Assembly: GCA_023432225.1 (NCBI GenBank)
Contig: JAEYUW010000043.1
Span: 124,001 to 188,000 of the forward strand
Length of the DNA stretch: 64,000 nucleotides
Reading direction: 5' to 3'
Source of the DNA: Verrucomicrobiota bacterium
GTDB lineage: Bacteria; Verrucomicrobiota; Verrucomicrobiia; Opitutales; Opitutaceae
Shown: piece after piece, positions 34,293 to 42,807 of the stretch
How the letters are laid out: each line of letters opens with the position of its first letter
Position numbering within the stretch: the first letter of the stretch is position 1
Program-made: the position numbers and the translations under genes
The notes under the pieces: generated by a model
Seen by the model: only the letters and a program-made list of their open reading frames with translations
Told to the model about the DNA's origin: nothing
Databases searched by the model: none

Positions 34293-35972
34293 TCAGGGCG
34301 CGGCGGTCTTCGCCGGCGCGTGCTTCTTGAGTTCGGCTTCGACCATGGCGGTGAGGACCGCGCTCTGGTTGGCCGCGGCGGTGTATTGCGCGAGTTGTTT
34401 CTGCACCTCGGCGAAGCGCGGGTTCGAGGGGCTCACGTCGGGGAGCTTCTTGTCGGCGACGTAAGTGAAGACGCCCTTGTCGCCGGTGGCGACCATCTCG
34501 GACACGGCGCCCTTTTCGAGCGAGGCTTGGAGGGCACCGTAGGCGGCGTAGGGAAGATCTTGCGGGGGCTGGCGCAGGGAGAAGTTCGCGAAGGATTTCA
34601 CTTCGAGTTTTTCCGCCTTCGCGACTTCCTCGAAGTTTCCAGCTTTGGCCGCGGCTTCGAGCTTCGTGCGGAGCGCTTTGCCGGACTCGACGAAACGCTT
34701 GCGCTTCTCGGCGTCCTTGTAGTCGGCGGTGACCTTGTCCTTCACCTCGTTGAGCATGGGCTTGTGGCCGGCGACGGTGTCGTTCCACAGCAGCACGATG
34801 TAGCCTTCGGGCGACGGGACCGGGTCGGAGAAGAAGCGGTCCTTGTCGAGGCGGGAGATTTGCTCCGCGTAGTTCGCGAGCCACGGACGGTCGGCGGGCG
34901 GGCTGTCGAAGGTGAAGAGCGGCAGCTGCACGGCGGTGCGATGCTGCGCGGTGAGGAGGGCGGTGAGGTCAGCGGAGTTGGCGGTGGCCTTGCGCTCGTA
35001 GATCGCGACGGTGAAGTCGTTGGCGGCCTTCGAGGCGCGATTGCGGGCGGCGAGGTCCTTCATCGTTTGCTCGACCTGCGCACGAACCTTCGGGAAGTCG
35101 TCGGTCTTGGGGGCGTCGGCGTTGAGCGCGACGGCGGGCTTCTTGTCGTCGGCTTTGCTGGCCTCGGCCGGAGCGGGGAAGCGCTCTTTGTTCGCCTCAT
35201 AGAAGGCGCGCATTTCCTGTTCGCTCGGCGGAGTCGGCGGGACGAACTCGGCGGACTTGAACTCCACGAGCGTCAGCTTCGGGCGGGCGGGAATCTCGTA
35301 GCGAAACGCGTTTTCGTCGAAAAATTTCTGGAGCGCGACGTCGTTGGCCTGCACGCCGGCGTCGAACGCGGCGTAGTCGCGGGAGGCGGTGACGAGAGAC
35401 CAGGTGGCGTCGGCGCGCTTGAGCTGCTCGGCGACGTCGGAAGGGAGAACGTAGCCCGGGCCGGCGATGACTTTGCCGAGCGCTTCGAGGCGGGTGTCGT
35501 CGCGGAACACGCGGTTGGCGTCGGCGATCGTGAACTCGCGCGAGGTTTTGAGGCTGTCCTCAAATTGCTTGTAGCGGGCGGTGTTGAAGGCGCCGTTCTC
35601 GTCCTTGAAGGCGGGCAGCGTGGCGATGAACGCGCCGACTTCCTTCTCGGTGGGAACCGGGACGTGCAACTCGTCCGCGAGCGCGAGGCCGGCGATGCGG
35701 GTGAGGGAGTATTCCTGGAGCTGCGCGCCGCTGGCTTGATAGGCGCCGCGGAGCTGAGCGGAGAAATTGCCGTCACCGAACACGCGGCGGGCCTCTTGCT
35801 CGTTGCCGAGGTTGTGGCCGAAGAAAGGCTGCTCGAGCACCTTGTTGCCCGCGCGGCCGATGCCAGGCGCGGCGCCGATGGTGAACACGAACGAGATGAT
35901 GACGCCGGCCAGGAGCACCGCGAAAACCGTGCGGAAGTGCTTCTGGAAGTAGGTTTGGATCCAAGAAATCAT
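34293..35972 (-). CDS. PpiD/SurA-like periplasmic chaperone without recognisable parvulin motif
   Basis: The protein has 559 residues. An N-terminal cytoplasmic stretch and single membrane helix (about 13-35) anchor a large periplasmic region, as in PpiD. The SurA_N-like helical domain follows (RRVFGDGNFSAQLRGAYQAS, then PTEKEVGAFIATLPAFKDENGAFN). The region where a parvulin PPIase domain would sit (about 240-430) lacks the usual GGDLGWF-type motif, so prolyl isomerase activity is doubtful. It probably helps fold outer-membrane proteins. The start was chosen at the ATG before ISWIQTYFQKHFR; an upstream start would add 15 residues. Confidence 0.82.
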   Translation of the reverse strand: MISWIQTYFQKHFRTVFAVLLAGVIISFVFTIGAAPGIGRAGNKVLEQPFFGHNLGNEQEARRVFGDGNFSAQLRGAYQASGAQLQEYSLTRIAGLALADELHVPVPTEKEVGAFIATLPAFKDENGAFNTARYKQFEDSLKTSREFTIADANRVFRDDTRLEALGKVIAGPGYVLPSDVAEQLKRADATWSLVTASRDYAAFDAGVQANDVALQKFFDENAFRYEIPARPKLTLVEFKSAEFVPPTPPSEQEMRAFYEANKERFPAPAEASKADDKKPAVALNADAPKTDDFPKVRAQVEQTMKDLAARNRASKAANDFTVAIYERKATANSADLTALLTAQHRTAVQLPLFTFDSPPADRPWLANYAEQISRLDKDRFFSDPVPSPEGYIVLLWNDTVAGHKPMLNEVKDKVTADYKDAEKRKRFVESGKALRTKLEAAAKAGNFEEVAKAEKLEVKSFANFSLRQPPQDLPYAAYGALQASLEKGAVSEMVATGDKGVFTYVADKKLPDVSPSNPRFAEVQKQLAQYTAAANQSAVLTAMVEAELKKHAPAKTAAP

Positions 35973-36156
35973 GGAATGGAAACTGAAGTCGCTAGGCGGC
36001 GCGCGCGGGGCTGTCAACCGCGGGTTCCGTTCGGTGCTGCGGTGCGGTTTGCGCCTGGGTGGTCGATGCGGGCGGACGCGCGCGTCAGGCGCGAGCGGAC
36101 ACGATTTTGATTCAGAATACGGTTGGCCCGCGCAGTCGGGTGACTAGCAAGGAGGC

Positions 36157-37290
36157 ATGGTCTCCCCGGATCGACCCACGGCAAAAACGGCCACGCGCAT
36201 CTGGGCGCGGGTGACCGGGTGGACGATGGAGCGTCTCACGGGGATGCCGAAAAGCGGACGCACAGGCGCGCTGGTTTGGATCGGGCTGTTTCTGGTGGCG
36301 ATCGGCTTCATCGATTACATCACCGGCACGCGCGTCTCGATGGGGTTCTTTTATCTCGTGCCGGTGGCGCTGTCGGTGGTGTGGCTGGGGCTCGGCGCCG
36401 CTTCGCTCACGGCGCTGGCGTGCTGGGCGGTTCGCGTGGTGGCGGATCTGACCGACGCGCCGCAGTCGTTTCAGGAAACGTGGCTGTGGTGGAATTCCGC
36501 GTCGGCGCTGCTGATCTATTTCTCGGTGATTTGGATTCTGCATGCGCTGATCCAACTACACCGGCAACTGGAGCAACGCGTGCGGGAGCGCACTGAGGAG
36601 CTCGAGCGCGAGACGTTGAAGCGCCAGCAGGTGCAGCGGGAGCTGTTGGAGTTGAGCGAGAGCGAGCGCAGCGCGATGGGCCGGGAGCTGCACGATCAAC
36701 TCGGCCAGCACCTCGTGGGCACGGCCATGGCGGCGCAGGTGCTCGCGCATCGGTTGCATGGCCGCGACGAGAGCGGCGCGCGCGAGGCCCGCAAGATTGC
36801 CGATCTGGTGGAGCAGGGTATCGCGCAAACGCGTCAGCTGGCGCGCGGTCTCCTGCTGGAGCGGGTCGAGCCGGAGCGCTTGGAATCGGAATTGGAAGAA
36901 CTGTGCGCGGGACTGCGGCAGCAGTTTCCTGCGGTGGAGTGCGTCGCGAGCGTGGAGACGCCGGGGGGATTGCGCGACGCGTCGCGGGCCGCTCAGGTGT
37001 TTCGCATCGCACAAGAGGCGCTGCGCAACGCTTGCCGGCACAGCGGGGCGAAGCGGGTCGCGCTCACGTTGCGGGAGGAGCAAGGGGATTTGCTGGTGAT
37101 GGTCGAGGATGATGGCCGCGGTTTGCCTCCGGAAGGGGAGCGCAACGAGGGCATGGGACTGCGCATCATGCAGCACCGGGCGGAGCATCTCGGCTCGAAC
37201 CTGATGATCACCGCGCAAAGCGGGCGGGGCACGCGGGTGAGGTGTGTGGTGCCGCTGGGGGCGCCGGTCCGATTTTCCCATGAATCCTGA
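36157..37290 (+). CDS. Sensor histidine kinase, NarL-type (HisKA_3)
   Basis: The protein has 377 residues. Three or four membrane helices (about 37-125) form the input module with almost no periplasmic domain. A coiled-coil linker (QLEQRVRERTEELERETLKRQ) leads to the HisKA_3 box ERSAMGRELHDQLGQHL, with His179 as the phosphorylated residue. The HATPase_c domain has NACRHSGAKRV, DDGRGLPP and GMGLRIMQHRAEHLGS. GGAGG is well placed before the ATG. It overlaps the response regulator gene by 11 bp, so the two form one pair. Confidence 0.95.
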   Translation: MVSPDRPTAKTATRIWARVTGWTMERLTGMPKSGRTGALVWIGLFLVAIGFIDYITGTRVSMGFFYLVPVALSVVWLGLGAASLTALACWAVRVVADLTDAPQSFQETWLWWNSASALLIYFSVIWILHALIQLHRQLEQRVRERTEELERETLKRQQVQRELLELSESERSAMGRELHDQLGQHLVGTAMAAQVLAHRLHGRDESGAREARKIADLVEQGIAQTRQLARGLLLERVEPERLESELEELCAGLRQQFPAVECVASVETPGGLRDASRAAQVFRIAQEALRNACRHSGAKRVALTLREEQGDLLVMVEDDGRGLPPEGERNEGMGLRIMQHRAEHLGSNLMITAQSGRGTRVRCVVPLGAPVRFSHES

Positions 37291-37930
37291 TCCGGTCCGA
37301 ATTTTTCTAGTGGATGACCATCCGCTCGTGCGCGAGTGGCTGGAGCAATTGCTGCGGGGCGAACCTGGTTTCGAAGTCGTCGGCCAGGCCGAAGATGCGG
37401 CCGGTGCGCTCGCGGCGATGCGCGCGAATCCACCGCACATCGCCATCGTGGATCTCACGCTGCGCAGCGGCACCGGACTGGACCTGATCAAGGACCTGCG
37501 CGCGCAGTTGCCGGCCGTGCAGGTGATCGTGCTTTCGATGCATGAAGAGCTCGCGCAGGTGGAGCGCGCGCTGCGTGCCGGCGCGGCGGGTTACGTGATG
37601 AAACGCGAGTCGACCACGCGCATCGTCGAAGCGATCCGCACCGTGCGCAGCGGCAATGTCTACGCGAATCCGGAAGTGCTGGCGCGCCTGGCCGAGCGCA
37701 TGGTCGGACGCCGCCAGACGACCGGTTCAGTCGACGCGTTGAGCGATCGCGAACTCGAGGTGTTCCGCCGCATGGGCGAAGGCCACGCGACCAAGCGCAT
37801 CGCCACGGATCTGGGCGTGAGCATGAAGACCGTCCAGGAGTATCAGGCGCGCATCAAGGACAAGCTCGGGCTCGCCGATGCGGCGGAATTGATGCGAGCC
37901 GCCGTGCGCTGGACCGAAGGCGTGCTGTGA
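37280..37930 (+). CDS. LuxR/NarL-family response regulator
   Basis: The protein has 216 residues. The receiver domain has FLVDDHP, the phosphorylated Asp58 in AIVDLTLRSG and Lys108 in YVMKRES. The LuxR helix-turn-helix is at about 150-205 (LSDRELEVFRRMGEGHATKRIA and VSMKTVQEY). It is the DNA-binding partner of the overlapping kinase. Its targets are not evident; no self-contained operon follows. Confidence 0.95.
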   Translation: MNPDPVRIFLVDDHPLVREWLEQLLRGEPGFEVVGQAEDAAGALAAMRANPPHIAIVDLTLRSGTGLDLIKDLRAQLPAVQVIVLSMHEELAQVERALRAGAAGYVMKRESTTRIVEAIRTVRSGNVYANPEVLARLAERMVGRRQTTGSVDALSDRELEVFRRMGEGHATKRIATDLGVSMKTVQEYQARIKDKLGLADAAELMRAAVRWTEGVL

Positions 37931-38061
37931 GGCGTCGGAGCAAGCCGGACAGCAGGTTTATCTCCGGTCGGACAGACGGCGCCGCGTTCCTCTGGTAAGG
38001 TCCGGCTGCGTGTTGGGTTACCTACACCAAGTGAATTAAGGCTAGTCTAGCAACCTACGTG

Positions 38062-38103
38062 CCGCTCGTCCGGGTGTTCAGCCGGGCGAGCGGTCTGCTT
38101 TTT
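38062..38103 (+). terminator. Probable terminator after the two-component pair
   Basis: CCGCTCGTCCGG and CCGGGCGAGCGG form an imperfect 12-bp stem, followed by TCTGCTTTTT. It lies about 130 bp after the response regulator stop. Confidence 0.65.
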
Positions 38104-38180
38104 GGGGCATGGATTCGATTTCGGCGGGACTGGTTGCTCTGACGCGCGCGGGCCTGCCACTCTGCGCGGGCATCGCACGT

Positions 38181-38200
38181 GACCGGCTAGCCGGTCCTAC
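38181..38200. repeat. Single REP (GACCGGCTAGCCGGTC)
   Basis: The perfect palindrome ends in CTAC and stops 1 bp before the stop codon of the YihY-like gene. Confidence 0.7.
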
Positions 38201-38201
38201 T

Positions 38202-39719
38202 TCATGCTCCGGGTGCGGCGAACGGCGCGCGCGTCACGTTCGATTCGAAGCTCTCGAGGAGTTCGTCGAGCGACTTCTGACCGAGCGCTTCGGGCAACGT
38301 GGCGGCGAGGCGGGCGTGGTAGTGCGCGAGAATCGGGTCGACGCTGTCGAGCATCTCGCCGCTGGGCGATTCGCCGTAGTGCGCGAAGAGCTGTTGGAAT
38401 TGGAGGAGCGTCACCTTGTTCAGCGGGCGCGCGGGCTGGTAGCGATAGTCGTTCGGGTCCTTGTCCTCGGCCGAAGGCAGCTGGGCGATGAGTTCGAGGT
38501 CGCACAGGCGGTTGAGGCTTTCGTTGAGGACCTGCGACGGCACGCGGATGCGATGGGCCAGCTGCGTGACGGAGTAGGGCGGCAGGCACTCCTTGAAGCG
38601 ACGCGCGATCAGCAGGAGCACCAGCAACGACAAGCTCTCGCGCGCGAAGTGATTGAGGCTGTGCCACGCCGTCTGGCTGCTGCGGTAGTGGACGTTTTGC
38701 ACGGCGTAGGTGATCTGGCCGCCGACGAGCACGAAGAACCAGAAGATATAGAGACCGAGCATGAGCACGATCGGCAGCGCGACGGAGCCGTAGAGGCTCT
38801 TCGAGAGCACGACGCGTTTCACATAAAGAAACGCCAGCGTGTTGTTCAGAAACAACAGCGCAGTGACCACGATGGCGCCGATCACGGCGGCGCCCCAGCG
38901 AACACGGGTGTTCGGAATGGCGCGGTAAAAGAGCGTCAGGACGACGATGAGGAGGACGGCTGACGACGACGGCAGCATCCAGACGAAGAGGGCCTTCAAC
39001 TGCTCACCGCCGGGCAGTTTTTCCAGAAACACGCCGACGACGGTGCCGGCCGACAGCAGCGTGAATGAGGTGAAGAACAACAGCGCGCCGAGGGTGATGA
39101 CGGTCCAGTAATAAACGATGCGCGTGAGCCAGCTGCGGCCGCGGCGCACGCCCCAGATGTCGTTGAAGGCGTTCTCCACCGTCGTGAAGAGCTGCACGGC
39201 AATGATGAGCAGCGTGAGCAAGCCCACGGCACCGGCCGTGCCGGAGCGCGAACTCTCGATGAGGCGCGTGATGAACTTGACGAGCTCGGGATCGGGTTGG
39301 GGCGCGGCGGCGACGTGCGGCCCGGGCGGTTGTGCGGTGTGCAGTTCGGGCGCGGTGTTGTGCTCGGCGTCGGCGGTCGCGGTTGCACGATCGAATTGGG
39401 CCACCTGCGGCGCGACGAAGCTGATGATGTTGTTCAGGCCGCGCGCGAGGACGACAGGATCGCGGTCGCCGAGCGCGAAGCCGGCGATCAACACCGTGAG
39501 CGCGACCAGCGGGCCGATGCCGAGCAGCGAGCTGTAACTGAGCGCGGCGGCGCGGGCGGCGACCTTGAGCTCCTGCAGGCCCGAGATGGTGATCGAGAGC
39601 ACGCGCAGCACGGCGTAGCCGCGGCCTTTGAGCGAGCGGTCGCGCGCGGTGGCGGCGGCCCAGATGTCCGTGTGCCAGAGCCGATGCAGGCGCGCGGCCA
39701 GTTGTTGCGGTCCGTTCAT
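38202..39719 (-). CDS. YihY/BrkB family inner-membrane protein with C-terminal winged-helix-like domain
   Basis: The protein has 505 residues. The YihY/BrkB core has about six membrane helices, with the conserved AARAAALSYSSLLGIGPLVAL at the first and LFTTVENAFNDIWGVRRGRSW in the middle. An Ala/Pro/His-rich loop at about 110-140 is inserted after the first helices. After about 370 the C-terminal cytoplasmic part contains a helix-turn-helix-like segment (PYSVTQLAHRIRVPSQVLNESLNRLCDLELI). Transport function is unproven in this family; the tail suggests regulated activity or nucleic-acid contact, which is inference. Confidence 0.88.
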   Translation of the reverse strand: MNGPQQLAARLHRLWHTDIWAAATARDRSLKGRGYAVLRVLSITISGLQELKVAARAAALSYSSLLGIGPLVALTVLIAGFALGDRDPVVLARGLNNIISFVAPQVAQFDRATATADAEHNTAPELHTAQPPGPHVAAAPQPDPELVKFITRLIESSRSGTAGAVGLLTLLIIAVQLFTTVENAFNDIWGVRRGRSWLTRIVYYWTVITLGALLFFTSFTLLSAGTVVGVFLEKLPGGEQLKALFVWMLPSSSAVLLIVVLTLFYRAIPNTRVRWGAAVIGAIVVTALLFLNNTLAFLYVKRVVLSKSLYGSVALPIVLMLGLYIFWFFVLVGGQITYAVQNVHYRSSQTAWHSLNHFARESLSLLVLLLIARRFKECLPPYSVTQLAHRIRVPSQVLNESLNRLCDLELIAQLPSAEDKDPNDYRYQPARPLNKVTLLQFQQLFAHYGESPSGEMLDSVDPILAHYHARLAATLPEALGQKSLDELLESFESNVTRAPFAAPGA

Positions 39720-39747
39720 GCGAGCGCGGCCACGCGGGCCACGGGAC

Positions 39748-40515
39748 TTAGAACAAATTCATCGCGGCCAGTGCCCCCATGCCGCCCAAGCCGGCGAGGA
39801 GCGCGACGCCGAGCGGCACGTAGTTCAGAAAAATCGTGCTGAAATAGAGTCCGGCCGAACCGGCCGCGAGCGCGACAATCGCGGTGGGATTGCCCTGGGT
39901 CCAGAGGATGAAGCCGAGAAAGCCGAGACCGAAGACCGCGCGGAAGCGCACGAACGGATAGAGGCTGATCACGCCGAGCAGGAGCAGCAGTCCGATGAAA
40001 AGGTCGAGCACGCCGAGAAACACGAGCGGCTTGTCGAGGAGTTTGCCGAAGTCCATCGCGGTGAGCGCCTCGAGTCCGGGGAGCATCAGCGCGATCGCGC
40101 TGATGAACATGATCACGGCCGCGCCCTTGGTGCCCCACATCGCCGCCTTCATCATGTCGAGCGATTTGTCCTTCTTGCCCTTGGTGTCGTCAGTTTTGCC
40201 TTCGGCGGCATCGAGAAACTGTTGGACGGTGATCGCCGGCGTGGCGTCGTCGGCCTTGTTGACCGCCTTGAACTCCTTTTCCTTGAAGCCGAGTTTTTTC
40301 TTCTCGGGCCAGATTGCGGCCTTCAACTCGGCGTTGCTTGCCAGGGTGAGCCACTGCTCGGTGTTGGCGTCGTAGTAGTAGGTCTCGGGCGTGACTTGGC
40401 CGGCTTCGGCGAGGGAAGCGAGCTGATCGACGGTGAACGGGCCGCGCGCTTCGGCGTCATTGATGCCGCGGACGTAATAATCAGGGCCGGAAGAGGTGGA
40501 GGCGCCGCTCGACAT
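39748..40515 (-). CDS. GYF_2 (DUF4339)-domain membrane protein
   Basis: The protein has 255 residues. The N-terminal GYF_2-like domain (about 12-62) shows YYVRG, GPFTVDQLASLAEAGQ and TYYYDANTEQWLTL. A charged linker (about 70-118) is followed by four or five membrane helices from about 125 to the C-terminus. Such domains are common in soluble-plus-membrane proteins of unknown role in this phylum. It lies 28 bp downstream of the start of the YihY-like gene, in the same direction, so the two may be co-transcribed. Confidence 0.75.
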   Translation of the reverse strand: MSSGASTSSGPDYYVRGINDAEARGPFTVDQLASLAEAGQVTPETYYYDANTEQWLTLASNAELKAAIWPEKKKLGFKEKEFKAVNKADDATPAITVQQFLDAAEGKTDDTKGKKDKSLDMMKAAMWGTKGAAVIMFISAIALMLPGLEALTAMDFGKLLDKPLVFLGVLDLFIGLLLLLGVISLYPFVRFRAVFGLGFLGFILWTQGNPTAIVALAAGSAGLYFSTIFLNYVPLGVALLAGLGGMGALAAMNLF

Positions 40516-40652
40516 AGTGCGGCGAATGTTGGGCGCGCGCGAGGGTGTCGCAAGAGTGAATTGGTCCGCGAATGGCCCCGGCGGCGCGCGATCGCGAGGA
40601 AACTTACGCGGATTTCAAAGAGCAGGAAGTTCCGCGATCGCTACGGCGAGAG

Positions 40653-40740
40653 GTAGGGCTCGACCTTGTGTCGAGCCGATCCGGCGAGCGCGGCGTGCGC
40701 TGCGATCAGACGCGAGGCCTCACGCGAGGTGAGGCCCTAC
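40653..40740. repeat. REPIN (GGCTCGAC and GGCCTCAC stems), second copy
   Basis: The left palindrome (40653-40677) is identical to 18171-18195, and the right half (40716-40740) is nearly identical to 18235-18259. The region between them has diverged. Confidence 0.85.
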
Positions 40741-40770
40741 GATTCTGGGCGCGGGTTGCGAAAATCCCAG

Positions 40771-40796
40771 AACGCGTTGCGGTCAACGCGTTCCAC
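40771..40796. repeat. GTGG-foot REP-like palindrome
   Basis: AACGCGTTG and CAACGCGTT form the stem, followed by CCAC. It shares its stem with 54145-54171. Confidence 0.7.
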
Positions 40797-40826
40797 CTCG
40801 ATGCGCTGACTACTTGGCACCGCCGC

Positions 40827-42605
40827 TCACATCCGCTCGAGCGTGCGGAGGCCGAGCAGGTGCAGGCCGGTCTCGAGCACGATCAGCGTGCGGTGGCAGA
40901 GCAGCAAGCGGCGCGCGCGCACGGCGGGATCGTCGACGATGACCTTGTCCGCGGCGTAGAACGCGCTGTAGGCGCCGGCGAGTTCGTAGAGATAGAGGCA
41001 GAGAAAGTGCGGGCGCAGCTGGTTCGTGGCGAGTTGCACGGCGTCGGCGAACTGCACGAGCTTGCGCGCGAGAGCGAGTTCCTGCGGCGTCTCGGGCGCG
41101 GAAGCTTCGCCGACGGGCGGCTGCGCGGGATCGAGTTCGGCTTTGCGGAAGATCGAGCGCACGCGCGCCACGGCGTAGAGCAGGTAGGGCGCGGTGTTGC
41201 CGTCGAGCGCGAGCATCTTGTCCCAGGAGAAAACGTAGTTGCTCGAGCGGTTCTGCGAGAGATCCGCGTATTGCACCGAGCCGATGCCGACGGCGCGCGC
41301 GATGTCGCGGCGCTCGGTCTCGGAGAGTTCGGGGCTTTTTTCGGTGACGAGCGCGAACGCGCGCTCTTCCGCTTCGTCGAGCAGCGACTTGAGTTTGATC
41401 ACGTCGCCGCTACGGGTCTTGAGCGCCTTGCCGTCCTCGCCGGTGACGGCGCCGAACGTGACGTGATGCAGCTCGGGCACGCGGTAGTTTTTCGCCGCGA
41501 ACCATTTTCTCACCGTGAGGTAGAGCTGTTCGAAGTGATCCGCCTGGCGGAAATCGGTGACGACGACGATGCCGTCGGCCTTGAAATGCTCGGCGCGATA
41601 CGCCGCGGTCGCGAGGTCGGTTGACGCGTAGTTCGACGCGCCGTCGGCTTTGCGGACGAGGAACGGCTGCGTCTTGAAGCGCGCGTGCTCCGGGTGGAAG
41701 ACGACGAGCGCGCCTTCGCTTTCCTGCGCGAGACCCGTTTCGGTGAGCTCGCGATAAACGCGCTCGACCTTGTCGTTGTAGAAGGACTCGCCGAGGTTGT
41801 GGTCGAATTTGATGCCGAGGCGGTCGTAGATCTGTTGGAACGCGGCGAGGCTGACCTCGGAGAATTTTTGCCAGAGCGCGACATTTTCGGCGTCGCCGTT
41901 CTGGAGTTTCACGAGTTCGGCGCGGGCGATCTCTAGTTCGCGTGCGGCCTTCTCGGGCTCGGGCGATTTTTCGGGGTCGGTGGCGTTGTTGCCGAGTTTG
42001 TAGAGGCGCTCGAGCTCCTCGATCGCGTCGGCGGCGAGTGCGGCGGGATCGGCCCAGCGCTTGTAGCCGTAGATGAGTTTGCCGAACTGCGTGCCCCAGT
42101 CGCCGAGGTGATTGTCGCGGATCACGCGCGCGCCGGTGAACGCGAGCAGGCGGCAGATCGCCTCGCCGATCACGGCGGAGCGCAGATGGCCGACGTGCAT
42201 TTGCTTCGCGGTGTTGGGCGACGAGTAATCGACGACCCACGTCTGTTGCGCGTGCGACGTCGCGGCGCCGGAGTGCAGATGCTCCTCGGAATCGTAGGCG
42301 CGCAGCCAGCCGAGCAGCGTGGCGGGCTTCAGGCGGAAATTGATGAAGCCCGGACCGGCGAGCGTGATGTCGAACGCGGCCTTCGTTTCCGCATTGAGCG
42401 CGTCGACGACCTGCTGGGCGAGCGCGCGCGGGTTTTGCTTCTCGCGCTTGGCGAAGGCGAGGGCGCCGTTGGCTTGGAAATCGCCGTGGGCGGGATCGGC
42501 GACGCGGACCTCGGGCTCAAAACCACGCTCCGCCAACCCCAAACGGGTGGCCGCAGCGCGCAGGGCCGCATCAACATGGCTGGCGACGTGAAACGGAAGG
42601 TCCAT
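40827..42605 (-). CDS. argS: Arginyl-tRNA synthetase
   Basis: The protein has 592 residues. The class I HIGH motif is HVGHLRSAVIGE (about residue 137), preceded by VDYSSPNTAKQM. The ArgRS N-terminal Add1 domain has AHGDFQANGAL. The C-terminal anticodon-binding DALR domain ends with the typical LGLRTLERM. The KMSK loop is replaced by KTRSGDVIKL, as in many ArgRSs. It is divergent from the thymidine phosphorylase-like gene. Confidence 0.96.
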   Translation of the reverse strand: MDLPFHVASHVDAALRAAATRLGLAERGFEPEVRVADPAHGDFQANGALAFAKREKQNPRALAQQVVDALNAETKAAFDITLAGPGFINFRLKPATLLGWLRAYDSEEHLHSGAATSHAQQTWVVDYSSPNTAKQMHVGHLRSAVIGEAICRLLAFTGARVIRDNHLGDWGTQFGKLIYGYKRWADPAALAADAIEELERLYKLGNNATDPEKSPEPEKAARELEIARAELVKLQNGDAENVALWQKFSEVSLAAFQQIYDRLGIKFDHNLGESFYNDKVERVYRELTETGLAQESEGALVVFHPEHARFKTQPFLVRKADGASNYASTDLATAAYRAEHFKADGIVVVTDFRQADHFEQLYLTVRKWFAAKNYRVPELHHVTFGAVTGEDGKALKTRSGDVIKLKSLLDEAEERAFALVTEKSPELSETERRDIARAVGIGSVQYADLSQNRSSNYVFSWDKMLALDGNTAPYLLYAVARVRSIFRKAELDPAQPPVGEASAPETPQELALARKLVQFADAVQLATNQLRPHFLCLYLYELAGAYSAFYAADKVIVDDPAVRARRLLLCHRTLIVLETGLHLLGLRTLERM

Positions 42606-42751
42606 CCGGCCATTGAGAAATTGCGCTTGGTCCTGAGCAAGAAGGATTTTTGCGGCAGCCCACGACCGGTCTGAAGAGGCGCGAAAACCTCCGCAAACTG
42701 CGTGCTACCGTGACTTTAGACTTGCTAAAAGCGACAAAACTCTTTGCCTTT

Positions 42752-42790
42752 CCGGGCTTTGCGCCGCCCGGCCCGGCCGGGCTTCTTTTA
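42752..42790 (+). promoter_or_regulatory. Possible alternative hairpins in the leader of the phosphorylase-like gene
   Basis: CCGGGC (42752-42757) can pair with GCCCGG (42766-42771), while the adjoining GCCCGGCCGGGC (42771-42782) is itself a palindrome followed by TTCTTTTA. These mutually exclusive pairings end 18 bp before the ATG. A terminator or attenuator role is speculative. Confidence 0.35.
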
Positions 42791-42807
42791 TACACCGTAA
42801 CCACTCC

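Larger units (their letters stand above)
40516..40826. other. Intergenic region with REPs, no gene recognised
   Basis: This 311-bp stretch holds the REPIN at 40653-40740 and the GTGG-type palindrome at 40771-40796. No ORF was supported. Confidence 0.65.
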
